Assembly: GCF_023349125.1 (NCBI RefSeq)
Contig: NZ_JAKIKT010000001.1
Span: 186,001 to 250,000 of the forward strand
From: Shewanella corallii
GTDB taxonomy: Bacteria; Pseudomonadota; Gammaproteobacteria; Enterobacterales; Shewanellaceae
Reading direction: 5' to 3'
Length of the DNA: 64,000 nucleotides
The position numbers were made by a program, and so were the translations under genes. Numbering within the stretch: the first letter of the stretch is position 1; each line of letters begins with the position of its first letter. The notes under the pieces were generated by a model that saw nothing but the letters and a program-made list of their open reading frames with translations, was not told the DNA's origin and did not search any database. This document shows, one piece after another, positions 17,631 through 26,464 of the stretch.

Positions 17631-19514
17631 TTAGTCGCGGTCGCGATTACCCTGGTAGCCACCTTTGCGGTGTGGCTTACGGTCACCACCTTCGTGGTTG
17701 CGACGTTCACGACGCTCACCGCCATGACCGCGACGCTCACCGCCATGACCGCGACGGTCACCACCGTGTGGACGACGATCACCGCCCTGAGGACGACGAC
17801 GGCGTGGTGCACCTGAACCTGAATCTTCGAAAGTCATGTTCTCGGTCACTTCACGGATGTTCAGTGGACGACCACATACGCGAACCTTTTTCAGGTGCTG
17901 CAGTACGTCTTTAGGCATGCCGTCTGGCAGGTCAACTGTGGTCACAGAATCGAACAGTTGGATCTGGCCAATGTAGCGGCTGTCGATGTTGGCTTCGTTG
18001 GCGATAGCGCCCACGATGTTACCTACACCTACGCCATTCTCACGACCCACATCGATCACGTAACGGCACATTTTCACATCAGGGTTGTCCTTCAGTGCTT
18101 CTGCGCTGCCCAGCATCTCTGCGGTTGGGCGAGGACGACGCTCACGACCTTCACGGCCACCGCGCTCATCACGGCTGTCACGCTGACGCTCCTGCATTGG
18201 AGGCAGTTGCAGTGGACGCTCTTTCTGAACCAGTTGCAGCAGAGCGGCAGCCAGTTTATCGGTATCTACTTCCAGTTGCTGGCACAGCTGAGCCACTGCA
18301 GCTTCCATAAAGTCCAGAGACTCATTGGCAACCACTTCAGCAACCTGCTCACCCAGACGGGACAAACGACGCTCTGCTACAGTCTCTGGGCTAGGTACCT
18401 TCATTGGAGAGATACGGCTGTTGGTGGCGCGCTCGATGGTGCGCAGCATACGCATTTCACGATGGGTCACGAACAGGATTGCCATACCGGTACGGCCGGC
18501 ACGACCTGTACGACCGATACGGTGTACGTAAGCTTCAGTGTCGTATGGAATATCGTAGTTAACTACGTGACCGATACGCTCAACGTCCAGACCACGGGCC
18601 GCAACGTCGGTGGCGATCAGGATATCCAGCTTGCCGCACTTCAGTTGGTCAACGGCACGCTCACGAGCCTGCTGGTTCATATCACCGTGCAGTGGAGATG
18701 CAGCGTAACCACGGGCTTCCAGCTTCTCAGCCAGTTCCACACAGGAGTTACGGGTACGTACGAAGATGATGATACCTTCGGTGTTTTCCACTTCCAAAAC
18801 GCGTACCAGAGCTTCCAGCTTGTTGTGCTGAGAAACCTGAACGAAACGCTGTTCGATAGATTCTACAGTGGTGTGGCTTGCAGCAATGCTGATCTGAGCT
18901 GGTTCACGCAGGTGCTTGTTGGCAACGCGCTTGATCTGCTCTGGCATAGTGGCAGAGAACAGAGCCAGCTGACGCTCTTCAGGCGTGTGTTCCAGGATCC
19001 ATTCGATATCATCGATGAAGCCCATTTTCAGCATTTCATCAGCTTCGTCCAGAACCAGAGCACGCAGAGTATCCAGTTTCAGGGTGCCGCGACGCATGTG
19101 GTCCATTACACGACCCGGGGTACCAACAATAACCTGAGGACCGCGGCGCAACGCCTGAAGCTGCTGATACATGCTCTGGCCACCATAGATAGGCAGAACA
19201 TGGAAACCTTTCATAAATTTGGCATAGCTGCTGAAAGCTTCTGCCACCTGAACAGCCAGCTCACGGGTAGGAGCCAGTACCAGGATTTGAGGAGTATTTT
19301 GGGTGTGATCGATTGCACTCAAGAGTGGCAATGCAAAAGCACCGGTTTTTCCGGTACCTGTTTGCGCCTGGCCGAGAATGTCACGTCCTTCCATCAGAGG
19401 GTCAATACTGGCCGCCTGAATAGGAGTTGGTTTCTCGTAGCCGAGCTCGTCAAGAGCGCGCAACAGCGGCTCGGACAGACCGAGTTCGCGGAAAGTTTTT
19501 TCATTGGATGACAT
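17631..19514 (-). CDS. deaD: DEAD-box ATP-dependent RNA helicase DeaD (CsdA)
   Basis: 627 residues. Core helicase motifs in order: GYEKPTPIQ (Q motif), AQTGTGKT (Walker A), PTRELA, TPGR, DEAD, SAT, then HRIGRTGRAGR. An RNA-binding DbpA/CsdA-like domain follows, and a basic C-terminal tail made of RGHGGERR/RPHGGDRR repeats (coded at roughly 17690-17800, where the DNA is visibly repetitive). The enzyme unwinds rRNA and mRNA structures in ribosome assembly, especially in the cold. The gene is monocistronic with a long upstream untranslated region. Confidence 0.96.
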   Translation of the reverse strand: MSSNEKTFRELGLSEPLLRALDELGYEKPTPIQAASIDPLMEGRDILGQAQTGTGKTGAFALPLLSAIDHTQNTPQILVLAPTRELAVQVAEAFSSYAKFMKGFHVLPIYGGQSMYQQLQALRRGPQVIVGTPGRVMDHMRRGTLKLDTLRALVLDEADEMLKMGFIDDIEWILEHTPEERQLALFSATMPEQIKRVANKHLREPAQISIAASHTTVESIEQRFVQVSQHNKLEALVRVLEVENTEGIIIFVRTRNSCVELAEKLEARGYAASPLHGDMNQQARERAVDQLKCGKLDILIATDVAARGLDVERIGHVVNYDIPYDTEAYVHRIGRTGRAGRTGMAILFVTHREMRMLRTIERATNSRISPMKVPSPETVAERRLSRLGEQVAEVVANESLDFMEAAVAQLCQQLEVDTDKLAAALLQLVQKERPLQLPPMQERQRDSRDERGGREGRERRPRPTAEMLGSAEALKDNPDVKMCRYVIDVGRENGVGVGNIVGAIANEANIDSRYIGQIQLFDSVTTVDLPDGMPKDVLQHLKKVRVCGRPLNIREVTENMTFEDSGSGAPRRRRPQGGDRRPHGGDRRGHGGERRGHGGERRERRNHEGGDRKPHRKGGYQGNRDRD

Positions 19515-19812
19515 GGGTTGTTGCCTTATGGACGTGTTATTGCAACACGTTAGAGTTGCTTCATAGACAGAAAATCAACCCCCGTGTCGATTTCCCGCAC
19601 CGAAAACGAAGGATTATATCAGTATTCCCTTACCGTGGGCAATCGCTATCACCGTATTGGGAGTGATATGGGCTTATTTGGTCCTGCTGGGGGCAATGTG
19701 AACTCACGCCATTTTGACCTGATTTGTGAGCATGCTGTGATACTTCCGTGAGATTTTCCTGCGAACTTGGGGATGTGGCCCGCTAGGGGGCATTTCAGGG
19801 AGCAACTTCACT
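19515..19812. promoter_or_regulatory. 298-base divergent control region of deaD and a periplasmic propeller gene
   Basis: No gene found. It must hold the deaD promoter and 5' leader (csdA in enterics has a long cold-regulated leader) and the promoter of the gene at 19813. No clean sigma-70 pair or cold-box could be fixed by eye. Confidence 0.35.
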
Positions 19813-20838
19813 ATGTTGATAAAATCAATCCTATCTTTGGTTCTCGCAGGCAGCCTGCTGTCTGCGACGTCTTATGCCGAAAATGCAGATGGCAGTGTTG
19901 CTATTGCCAATCGAGCCGATGGCACTGTCTCAATTATTTCAGTCGGCGATGACACCGTTCGTCATACTCTGACCTTACCTGCGGGGGAAAACAGTCCTGA
20001 GCCCATGTATGTGGTGTACAAAGAAAACCGCATGTATGTAGGAGACAGGGCCAATAACAGAGTGCTGGCCTACGATAGCTTTGGCTTTAACCTGCTGGCG
20101 GAGATCCCTGCTGGGCGTGGTGTGTTTCATATGTGGGCTGCGGCAGACGCGCAAAAGCTGTTGGTCAACAATGATATCGACAACACTGTTACAGTGATTG
20201 ATACCAATAGCCTGACCAGTAAAGCCACAGTTGCTATGCCCGCTGATCTGGTTGCTGCAGGTTTTAAGCCCCACGATATTTTTGTTTCTGCGGATGGGTC
20301 GAGCTGGTTTGTCAGCTTGCTTGATGGGGCGCCAGGCAATGATTGGGTGGTGAAATATGAGGTTGGGGCACAAGGTGCGGTTGAAACGGCCAGAGTATCC
20401 GTTGGCGGCGATCCGCATCTGTTCTTAAATAACAAAGACAGAGCTTTGCTGGTTGCCTCTCAGGATTCCAGCACAGTAGCCCGTTTCGAATCCCGCTCAT
20501 TAAGACTCAGACATACAGCAGATGTTGCCAATGCCCACGGCATTTTTGCCAGGGATAAGCAGGTCTACCTAACCAATATTGCTGACGGTGGCGTCAGTGG
20601 TCTTCATCTGTTGCACAGTCGGAGCCTCAGCAGTCGGGATGTGGATGACACGCCATTCGCTATTCCTCACAATATTGTTATAACCAATGACGGCAGTAAG
20701 CTCTACATTACCCATTCAGGTGGGGGCAGTAACAAGGTATCCGTATTTACCCTGTCAGGGCGAAAAGGGGAGCCAGAACTGTTAACCGATGTGACAGTGG
20801 GCCTGAACCCCTTTGGACTGGCCTTTATTCCCCACTGA
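19813..20838 (+). CDS. exported YVTN-type beta-propeller protein
   Basis: 341 residues with a signal peptide (MLIKSILSLVLAGSLLSATSYA|EN). The rest shows repeating beta-propeller blades of the YVTN/YncE type: ADGSVAIANRADGTVSIIS, RMYVGDRANNRVLAYDS, LLVNNDIDNTVTVIDTNS, ALLVASQDSSTVARFES, KLYITHSGGGSNKVSVF. About six or seven blades. Periplasmic location is inferred from the signal. Such propellers often bind proteins or ligands rather than catalyse; no partner is adjacent. GGGAG 19797-19801 may act as a distant Shine-Dalgarno. Confidence 0.7.
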   Translation: MLIKSILSLVLAGSLLSATSYAENADGSVAIANRADGTVSIISVGDDTVRHTLTLPAGENSPEPMYVVYKENRMYVGDRANNRVLAYDSFGFNLLAEIPAGRGVFHMWAAADAQKLLVNNDIDNTVTVIDTNSLTSKATVAMPADLVAAGFKPHDIFVSADGSSWFVSLLDGAPGNDWVVKYEVGAQGAVETARVSVGGDPHLFLNNKDRALLVASQDSSTVARFESRSLRLRHTADVANAHGIFARDKQVYLTNIADGGVSGLHLLHSRSLSSRDVDDTPFAIPHNIVITNDGSKLYITHSGGGSNKVSVFTLSGRKGEPELLTDVTVGLNPFGLAFIPH

Positions 20839-20857
20839 TTTAACTCATACATCAATA

Positions 20858-20887
20858 AATACGAGGCGCAACAGCGCCTCGTATTGT
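20858..20887. terminator. bidirectional hairpin terminator
   Basis: AATACGAGGCGC-aaca-GCGCCTCGTATT, a perfect 12-pair stem between convergent genes; its last base touches the stop codon of the HTH gene. Confidence 0.85.
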
Positions 20888-21120
20888 TAATGCGGCTCCA
20901 GTTGACGCATCTGTTGCCTGAGCTGATGCAGTTTACGGGTCAGCTTCTCGATTTCATCCTCAATGCATTGGCGACTCTGGCTTTTGGTACTTTTGGGCTC
21001 CCGTAGCCAGCGGTACAGAAGTCGACTGGAGATCCCCAACTCTTTGGCCACTTCAGATGGTAACTGGCCATCCTGCTGTACCTTGTCCAGTGCGGTGGAT
21101 TTCAACTTTGACTCACTCAT
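20887..21120 (-). CDS. small HTH + coiled-coil protein (IS3 OrfA-like), no transposase partner
   Basis: 77 residues: a helix-turn-helix like that of IS3/IS911 OrfA (LPSEVAKELGISSRLLYRWL) followed by a charged coiled coil (DEIEKLTRKLHQLRQQMRQL). A catalytic OrfB is absent on either side and no terminal repeats were found, so it is either a relic or a domesticated regulator. Its ATG overlaps the stop of a 38-codon upstream ORF (ATGA), implying translational coupling. Confidence 0.65.
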   Translation of the reverse strand: MSESKLKSTALDKVQQDGQLPSEVAKELGISSRLLYRWLREPKSTKSQSRQCIEDEIEKLTRKLHQLRQQMRQLEPH

Positions 21121-21233
21121 GGTTCAAGTCTCCCATCTTCGGGTTCAGATGTTTCCCATTGACTGATCCCCGCGTGGCGAACATAGCGCCATTCTGATGC
21201 CAACCAATGGATACAGTATTTGAATGTGTTCAT
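21117..21233 (-). CDS. 38-residue small protein coupled to the HTH gene
   Basis: ATG at 21233 is preceded by AGGAGGTGACG, one of the best ribosome binding sites in the window. The ORF encodes a 38-residue, Trp- and Glu-containing peptide (begins MNTFKYCIHWLASEWRYVRH) and ends in TGA overlapping the ATG of the HTH gene. No signal or membrane segment. No family recognised. It may be a genuine small protein or a leader that sets translation of the downstream gene. Confidence 0.55.
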   Translation of the reverse strand: MNTFKYCIHWLASEWRYVRHAGISQWETSEPEDGRLEP

Positions 21234-21492
21234 CGTCACCTCCTGTTGCTTCCGTCGATAGCTATGTAAGAAACGTGCCAGATATTAATCTCTAATTATT
21301 TCAATAAATTGAATAAATGAATGCGAATTGATGACAGCTTGCTTGCCCATTGATGCTGCAAACATGCCTGCTGTTGGTGCAGGAGATTCATCTCTTTGAG
21401 AGCGGAGTGGTCAAAAATTGAGGGCGGGATAACTGGCTCTATCCATCTGAGGTGGCTATGTTGGGGTATTCCCCTGACAGAGGAGAAAGACG

Positions 21493-21855
21493 ATGGAAAA
21501 AGTAACAGGTATAGGTGGCGTGTTTTTCAAAGCCAAAGACCCAGTGGCAATGTCTGCATGGTATGAGAAACATCTGGGTATCGACCCTGTCCCGTCAGAT
21601 TACGAGACTCAGCCCTGGAGTCAGCAAGCGGGTTTTACTGTATTTGCAGCGTTCCCGGCGGATACAGACTACTTCGGTAAAGCAGAGCAGAGCTGGATGA
21701 TTAACTTCAGAGTCAATGACCTTTCCGCCATGGTGGCGCAGTTAAGGCAAGCTGGTATTGCAGTAGAAGTGGATCCCGAAACTTATCCCAACGGCCTGTT
21801 TGCCCGCCTGCAGGATCCTGAAGGTAACCCCATTCAGCTTTGGCAACCTGCATGA
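21493..21855 (+). CDS. VOC-superfamily (glyoxalase/bleomycin-resistance) protein
   Basis: 120 residues, one VOC module: N-terminal GGVFFKAKDPVAMSAWYEKHLG and C-terminal GLFARLQDPEGNPIQLWQP, the latter carrying the usual DPEGN...Q/E-L-W ending of beta-alpha-beta-beta-beta metal sites. A Shine-Dalgarno GAGGAGA lies at 21480-21486. Ligand unknown. Nine bases separate it from the DUF1801 gene, so they form an operon. Confidence 0.8.
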   Translation: MEKVTGIGGVFFKAKDPVAMSAWYEKHLGIDPVPSDYETQPWSQQAGFTVFAAFPADTDYFGKAEQSWMINFRVNDLSAMVAQLRQAGIAVEVDPETYPNGLFARLQDPEGNPIQLWQPA

Positions 21856-21864
21856 GTTCTGCCC

Positions 21865-22284
21865 ATGACAGCAAATAAAACCCAGCCGACGGAACTCAGT
21901 GTGAAAACCTGGTTGGAGGGGATTACAGACCCTGTTCGTCGCCGTGATTGCGAGCAGCTCTACACCATGATGGCTGAGCTGACAGATACCCAAGGGGTGA
22001 TATGGGGCGACAGTTTAGTGGGGTTTGGTCAATATCACTATCGATATGAATCCGGTCGGGAGGGAGACTTCTTCCGCACCGGTTTTGCATCCAGAAAAGG
22101 AGGACTGAGTATCTATCTTATGGCCTGCGGTATGGACCAGCATCAGCTTCTTCCCAAACTGGGTAAACACAAGATGGGAAAATCCTGTTTGACGGTAAAA
22201 CGCCTGTCGGATGTCGAGCTGGATTTGCTGAGACAAATTTTGCTGGACTCATTGCAGGAAATGGCGCGGCGATATCCTGAGTAA
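21865..22284 (+). CDS. DUF1801 domain protein
   Basis: 139 residues resembling the YdhG/DUF1801 fold: VKTWLEGITDPVRRRDCEQLYTMM near the start, GVIWGDSLVGFGQYHYRYESG, FASRKGGLSIYLM, and KHKMGKSCLTVKRLSDVELDLLRQI. Members are small cytoplasmic proteins with an iron-chaperone-like fold and no established biochemical activity. Cotranscribed with the VOC protein. Confidence 0.75.
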   Translation: MTANKTQPTELSVKTWLEGITDPVRRRDCEQLYTMMAELTDTQGVIWGDSLVGFGQYHYRYESGREGDFFRTGFASRKGGLSIYLMACGMDQHQLLPKLGKHKMGKSCLTVKRLSDVELDLLRQILLDSLQEMARRYPE

Positions 22285-22333
22285 CTTGTTTTAATCAATT
22301 TTTCATCTGCAGATCACTTTCCTCTTTGGCGCG

Positions 22334-22360
22334 CGGAGCATAAAATGCGCTCCTTTTTTA
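22334..22360 (+). terminator. probable intrinsic terminator
   Basis: GGAGCA-taaaa-TGCGCTCC followed by TTTTTTA; the stem contains one bulged base. Confidence 0.6.
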
Positions 22361-22417
22361 TCGGGATCTGAAGGGAGTCGGATCTATTGCTGGACTGGCC
22401 TGGAGGCCGTTGTAGTC

Positions 22418-23347
22418 ATGAATAAATATCCTGCTCCTGAATTCTCAGCTAGGTTTCTGCTGCCTAAATACTGGGGAACTTTATTGTTGGTGGCCTTTGC
22501 GTATCTGCTGAGCCTGCTGCCCTGGAAATTACAGTTTGCCATGGGGAAAGCTCTCGGAAGAGCTGCCATTCGCCTGATGCCAAAGCGTCGCAAAACCATG
22601 ATCAGAAACCTTGAGCTGTGCTTTCCCAATATGCCAGCTGCTGAGCGTGAAGCGCTGATCAAAGCCAACATAGACAATACCGGTCTGGCACTGTTTGAAA
22701 CCGGTATGGCCTGGTACTGGTCTGAGGCCCGTGTGGCCAAACATGTTTCCTTTGAAGGGCTGGAACATCTGGATAAGCTTAGAGCGGAAGGTCGCGGTGT
22801 GTTGCTGGTGTCGGTTCACTCTTTAAATCTGGAGTTCGGTGGGCGAGCCTGCGGCCTTAAGTTGTCTGGCATGGGTGTATATCGGCCCAACAATAATCCC
22901 TGCTTTGATTACTTCCAGTTCAAGGGGCGCACCAAGGGGGGTCATGAAATGATCCACCGTAAGGATGTGAAAACCATGCTGGAGAGTCTGCGCAAAGGCC
23001 GGGTGCTATGGTATGCGCCGGATCATGATTATGGACCCAGACGTCATGCCTTTGCGCCTCTGTTTGCCGTCGAGCAGGCCTGTACGACAACAGGTACAAG
23101 TCTGTTGGTGGATGAAACCGATTGCGCCATTGTGCCCTTTACCGTGGTTCGTAACGACGATAATGGCCATTACACCTTGACGATAAGGGAACCTCTGGTG
23201 GATAGCTTCCCCAAACATGACCCGGAGGCAGGTGCCCGCGTCATCAATAAGGTGGTGGAAGAGTCCATCATGGCAGCGCCGGATCAATATATGTGGTTGC
23301 ACCGCCGCTTCAAGACGCGACCAGAAGGGCAGCCGTCTTTATATTAA
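22418..23347 (+). CDS. LpxL/LpxP-family lipid A biosynthesis acyltransferase
   Basis: 309 residues, the usual length. One N-terminal transmembrane anchor (TLLLVAFAYLLSLLPW) is followed by the acyltransferase domain with the catalytic HX4E motif in VSVHSLNLEFGGR, GMGVYRPNNNP, and DHDYGPRRHAFAPLF, all placed as in E. coli LpxL/LpxP. The enzyme adds a secondary acyl chain to Kdo2-lipid IVA at the inner membrane. Acyl-chain preference (laurate versus palmitoleate) cannot be judged. GGAGG sits 11 bases before ATG 22418. Its terminator follows immediately. Confidence 0.92.
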   Translation: MNKYPAPEFSARFLLPKYWGTLLLVAFAYLLSLLPWKLQFAMGKALGRAAIRLMPKRRKTMIRNLELCFPNMPAAEREALIKANIDNTGLALFETGMAWYWSEARVAKHVSFEGLEHLDKLRAEGRGVLLVSVHSLNLEFGGRACGLKLSGMGVYRPNNNPCFDYFQFKGRTKGGHEMIHRKDVKTMLESLRKGRVLWYAPDHDYGPRRHAFAPLFAVEQACTTTGTSLLVDETDCAIVPFTVVRNDDNGHYTLTIREPLVDSFPKHDPEAGARVINKVVEESIMAAPDQYMWLHRRFKTRPEGQPSLY

Positions 23348-23354
23348 TCCCTGT

Positions 23355-23380
23355 GAAAGCTCACCTTGTGTGAGCTTTTT
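23355..23380 (+). terminator. acyltransferase gene terminator
   Basis: AAAGCTCA-ccttgtg-TGAGCTTTTT just after the stop codon. Confidence 0.85.
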
Positions 23381-23500
23381 CATTTCTGTGTTGCATCCAA
23401 TTATCCCCAAAGAGAGCTCGAAATTGAGTGGGGAAGTCTCTACAATGCGCCGCCTGAAATTTGCCCGATTTCCCGGTTAATCCATCTTCCGAGCCCATGT

Positions 23501-25483
23501 ATGTACCAGAAAGATCAATTTGAACTCCTTGCCCCGGGTGGTGACCTTGATGCCATTAAGGCTGCGATCGCCGCCGGTGCCGATGCCGTTTATTGTGGCC
23601 TGGATAGATTCAACGCCAGAAATCGTGCCACCAATATCACCCTAGATCTGCTGGATGGCGTGATTGAGCTGGCACACAGCCATAACTGCAAAATCTTCCT
23701 GACCCTGAATATTATGCTGCTCGAGAGTGAGTTGCCCGCCATGTTGCGTCTGTTGCAGCAGCTGCAACAGACGCAAGTGGATGGTGTGATAGTGCAGGAT
23801 CTGGGACTGGCCAGCCTGTTGAAACGTCACTTTCCTTCTCTGGATGTGCACGCCTCGACGCAGATGAATACTCACAATCCGGGGCAGATGAAGCTGCTTT
23901 CCGGCATGGGGATGAGCCGGGTCAATCTGTCCCGGGAGCTGAGCCTGCCGGAGATTACCGAGCTGGTGGCGGTTGGCCGGGAAATCAACATGCTGACAGA
24001 GGTTTTTGTACACGGTTCCTACTGTGTAGGCTTTTCCGGAGTTTGCTATCTGAGCTCAGCTCGCAACGGGGCATCCGGTAATCGCGGCCGTTGCAGTCAG
24101 CCCTGCCGGGAGGCTTATGAGCTAACAGCAGCAGGCAAGCAATATCCTCTCAATATGAAAGACAACTCGGCCTTTATGGACTTGCCCGCATTGGCTGCAG
24201 CCGGAGTGCATTCACTGAAAATCGAGGGGCGAATCAAGAAGCCTCACTATGTCTTTACCACTACAGAAAGCTGGCGAAAACAAATAGATGCTTTGTGTGA
24301 GGGAGGGCTGCAATCCAGTGATATGTCCTCTCTTTACACTGTATTTAACCGGGATTTTTCCAACGGTTATTTAATGGCAGATGTTCATCACGGCATGTTT
24401 ATCGACAACCCCAGAGATCATGCACCAGTGCATTTCAGTAAATTGCACAAGTGCGAAACCAGTGACGATATCAAGCGGGTTAAACAGCAATTGTACAGCA
24501 CTAAAACCGGCATTATGCAGCGTATGCACAGTTGTATTGATGCTATGGAGGTTCCCGCCAACAAGGCGCGAAGCCTGAAAGGTACTGAGTTGAATATCCC
24601 CTTGCCAGCCGGAGTGGGTTGTAAAGATATTCGGCCACAGCTGGTGGTGATACTGGATATGGTTCAGCTGCAGGACTCCAGACCCGAGTCTACCGATATT
24701 CACTATTGCGTGATGCTACCTGACACCCTGGCGGACAGTATGGATGAGGTGTTGGCGGCATTCAGGCAAGCGCCTGGATTAATCCCCTGTTTTCCTGCTG
24801 TGGTGACCGGCAAACACTTCGAGGCCGCGCGAACCTTGCTCGACAGTGTCAGACCGGATTGGCTTATGACCCACAATCTTGGGGTGGCGCAATTGGCCAA
24901 AGAGATGCAACTGCCCTGGGTGGCCGGTTCTCAGCTGAATATCGCCAACTCTGCGGCGCTGGATTGTTTGCACAATGAATTGAACGCCTGCGGTGCTGTG
25001 TTGTCAAAAGAGTTAAGTGGCAAACAGATGGAGCGGATTGTACGGCCAACAGAGATGTGGCTGATGGCAACCCTGTTTGAACCCAACCACCTGATGACCA
25101 GCCGTCAGTGCCTGCTGATGCAGAGCGTTGGTTGTAAAAAACAGCGTATGAATGCTGGTTGTCTCAAACGCTGCAGCAAGAGTGCCGGATTGCAAAATCT
25201 TAAGGATGAGCCCTATGTGATTCATAAGGCGCGTGGCAGTTATAACCGCTTGTACAGCGACAGACACAGCTATACCCCTGAGTTGTTACAGGAGCAGCAG
25301 GGCAGATTCACTCATTTGATAGTGGATCTAAGGGAGATCCCTACCAACACCCAACTTCAGGGAATCCTGACTGAGAAGTTGGCGCTGTTTGTTGAGACGA
25401 TTGCCGGGGATGATACCGACCAGGCAATACTGCAGCAGCGAATATCAACCTGGCAAAATAACCATTATTTGAAAGGGGTTTAA
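23501..25483 (+). CDS. peptidase U32 family protein
   Basis: 660 residues from ATG 23501; the longer frame to 23366 would run back through the upstream terminator. The U32 core is clear: FELLAPGGDLDAIKAAIAAG, GADAVYCGL, DVHASTQMN, VNLSRELSL, then the signature EVFVHGSYCVGFSGVCYLSS, GRCSQPCR and VHSLKIEGRIKKPHYV. Family members RlhA and TrhP are radical-free hydroxylation factors for 23S rRNA or tRNA. The C-terminal half, with several Cys pairs (SVGCKKQRMNAGCLKRC), differs from E. coli RlhA, so substrate is left open. Confidence 0.85.
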   Translation: MYQKDQFELLAPGGDLDAIKAAIAAGADAVYCGLDRFNARNRATNITLDLLDGVIELAHSHNCKIFLTLNIMLLESELPAMLRLLQQLQQTQVDGVIVQDLGLASLLKRHFPSLDVHASTQMNTHNPGQMKLLSGMGMSRVNLSRELSLPEITELVAVGREINMLTEVFVHGSYCVGFSGVCYLSSARNGASGNRGRCSQPCREAYELTAAGKQYPLNMKDNSAFMDLPALAAAGVHSLKIEGRIKKPHYVFTTTESWRKQIDALCEGGLQSSDMSSLYTVFNRDFSNGYLMADVHHGMFIDNPRDHAPVHFSKLHKCETSDDIKRVKQQLYSTKTGIMQRMHSCIDAMEVPANKARSLKGTELNIPLPAGVGCKDIRPQLVVILDMVQLQDSRPESTDIHYCVMLPDTLADSMDEVLAAFRQAPGLIPCFPAVVTGKHFEAARTLLDSVRPDWLMTHNLGVAQLAKEMQLPWVAGSQLNIANSAALDCLHNELNACGAVLSKELSGKQMERIVRPTEMWLMATLFEPNHLMTSRQCLLMQSVGCKKQRMNAGCLKRCSKSAGLQNLKDEPYVIHKARGSYNRLYSDRHSYTPELLQEQQGRFTHLIVDLREIPTNTQLQGILTEKLALFVETIAGDDTDQAILQQRISTWQNNHYLKGV

Positions 25484-25663
25484 ATTATATTTCCTGAGCT
25501 TAGCTGAATGGGTAAATCAGTTGGAATATATAAGATAAATAGGTTGTTGCGTTAGGCTTGTTGGTTGTGGCAGCCTAATAATTCAAACCCTCTGTAAAAG
25601 TGTGGTTGAATATATCGGGGTGGGCGCCCGCAGAAATGACAAGGTACTTTGGAAAGGAACTAA

Positions 25664-26218
25664 ATGAGCTATCTAAGTATTTCTGAACTCTGCAAATCCC
25701 TGTTGTGGGCTCCGGTCGACCATGAAAGCGGGGAGCGCGCCGATGTTTATTGTGCCACCGATACGGATTTGGATATCGCAGAATCCCGCCTGGGAGTTGA
25801 CCTGCCACAAGATTACCGCTGGTTTATGAAACACTATGGTATGCGTGGCCTGGAAGATCCCCGAGTCAATGTTGGCTTGAATGGCATTTCCCTCTCTTTT
25901 CTTGGCATGTTTGCCGCCATAGATACGGCAGTGACTCTGACTCACCAATATGCCAGACCCAACCCCCTCGGACGAGCTGCCATTCCCGACAGAAGCCTGG
26001 TGATTGCAGACTCCATTGCCGGTGATCTTTTGCTGCTTGATCTCTCAACGCGCGACTATGGCAAAGTGCGATTCAGGCATAAAGATCTGATGAAACAGGT
26101 TTGGACTGAAGAACCTCAGGAACTCACCTTATTGGCCAATTCATTCACTCATTTGCTGGAGCAAATTGTGGCCAGTCCCAGGCCCAAAGTTGAGCATTTG
26201 CAGCTGCAGGAGTTATAG
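25664..26218 (+). CDS. SMI1/KNR4 (SUKH) domain protein, orphan
   Basis: 184 residues with the SUKH pattern: IAESRLGVDLPQDYRWFMKHYGMRG at the start of the domain and SLVIADSIAGDLLLLDLS in the strand region. SUKH proteins are frequently immunity proteins against polymorphic toxins, but no toxin gene is adjacent, so it is an orphan. AAAGGA precedes the ATG. The TAG stop (26216-26218) is formed by the target TA plus the first G of a MITE-like element, whose insertion may or may not have altered the C-terminus. Confidence 0.72.
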   Translation: MSYLSISELCKSLLWAPVDHESGERADVYCATDTDLDIAESRLGVDLPQDYRWFMKHYGMRGLEDPRVNVGLNGISLSFLGMFAAIDTAVTLTHQYARPNPLGRAAIPDRSLVIADSIAGDLLLLDLSTRDYGKVRFRHKDLMKQVWTEEPQELTLLANSFTHLLEQIVASPRPKVEHLQLQEL

Positions 26219-26343
26219 GGTCTGTCGTCGCTTTCTACTGCATTAACGCTCATTTATGTCGAACAACTACACGTCAATCGCGTTGCTTTGTATAAAATAA
26301 CGACAAAGTGCTGCAAAAACCACCTTCAAAGGCCAACAGACTC
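26218..26343 (-). mobile_element. MITE-like element, internally deleted copy
   Basis: 126 bases. From 26225 to 26343 it matches the reverse complement of the full element at 49762-50025, with about seven differences counted by eye. The left end keeps only GGGTCTG of the terminal repeat and is joined directly to the interior (TCGTCGC), equal to a loss of about 138 bases. The right end reads AAAGGCCAACAGACTC. A TA lies on the left (26216-26217); the right flank is TG, perhaps a mutated TA. Confidence 0.8.
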
Positions 26344-26464
26344 TGGTGGTGACAGTTGATGATATTTGATACTATTAGCGCAATTCGCCGCACATATTCA
26401 CTGTGCGGCTTTTCATTTTCTGCAGGACAATCCCTTGAATCAAATTCAAACCAACAGCCCTTCG

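Noticed and set aside
17895..19511. 538-codon open frame antisense to deaD
   Set aside because: It mirrors the deaD codons on the other strand; the deaD product has all helicase motifs, while the antisense product is rich in His, Gln and Leu with no recognisable domain.
20887..21120. Complete IS3-family insertion sequence
   Set aside because: Only an OrfA-like fragment is present; no OrfB, no terminal inverted repeats and no target duplication were found.
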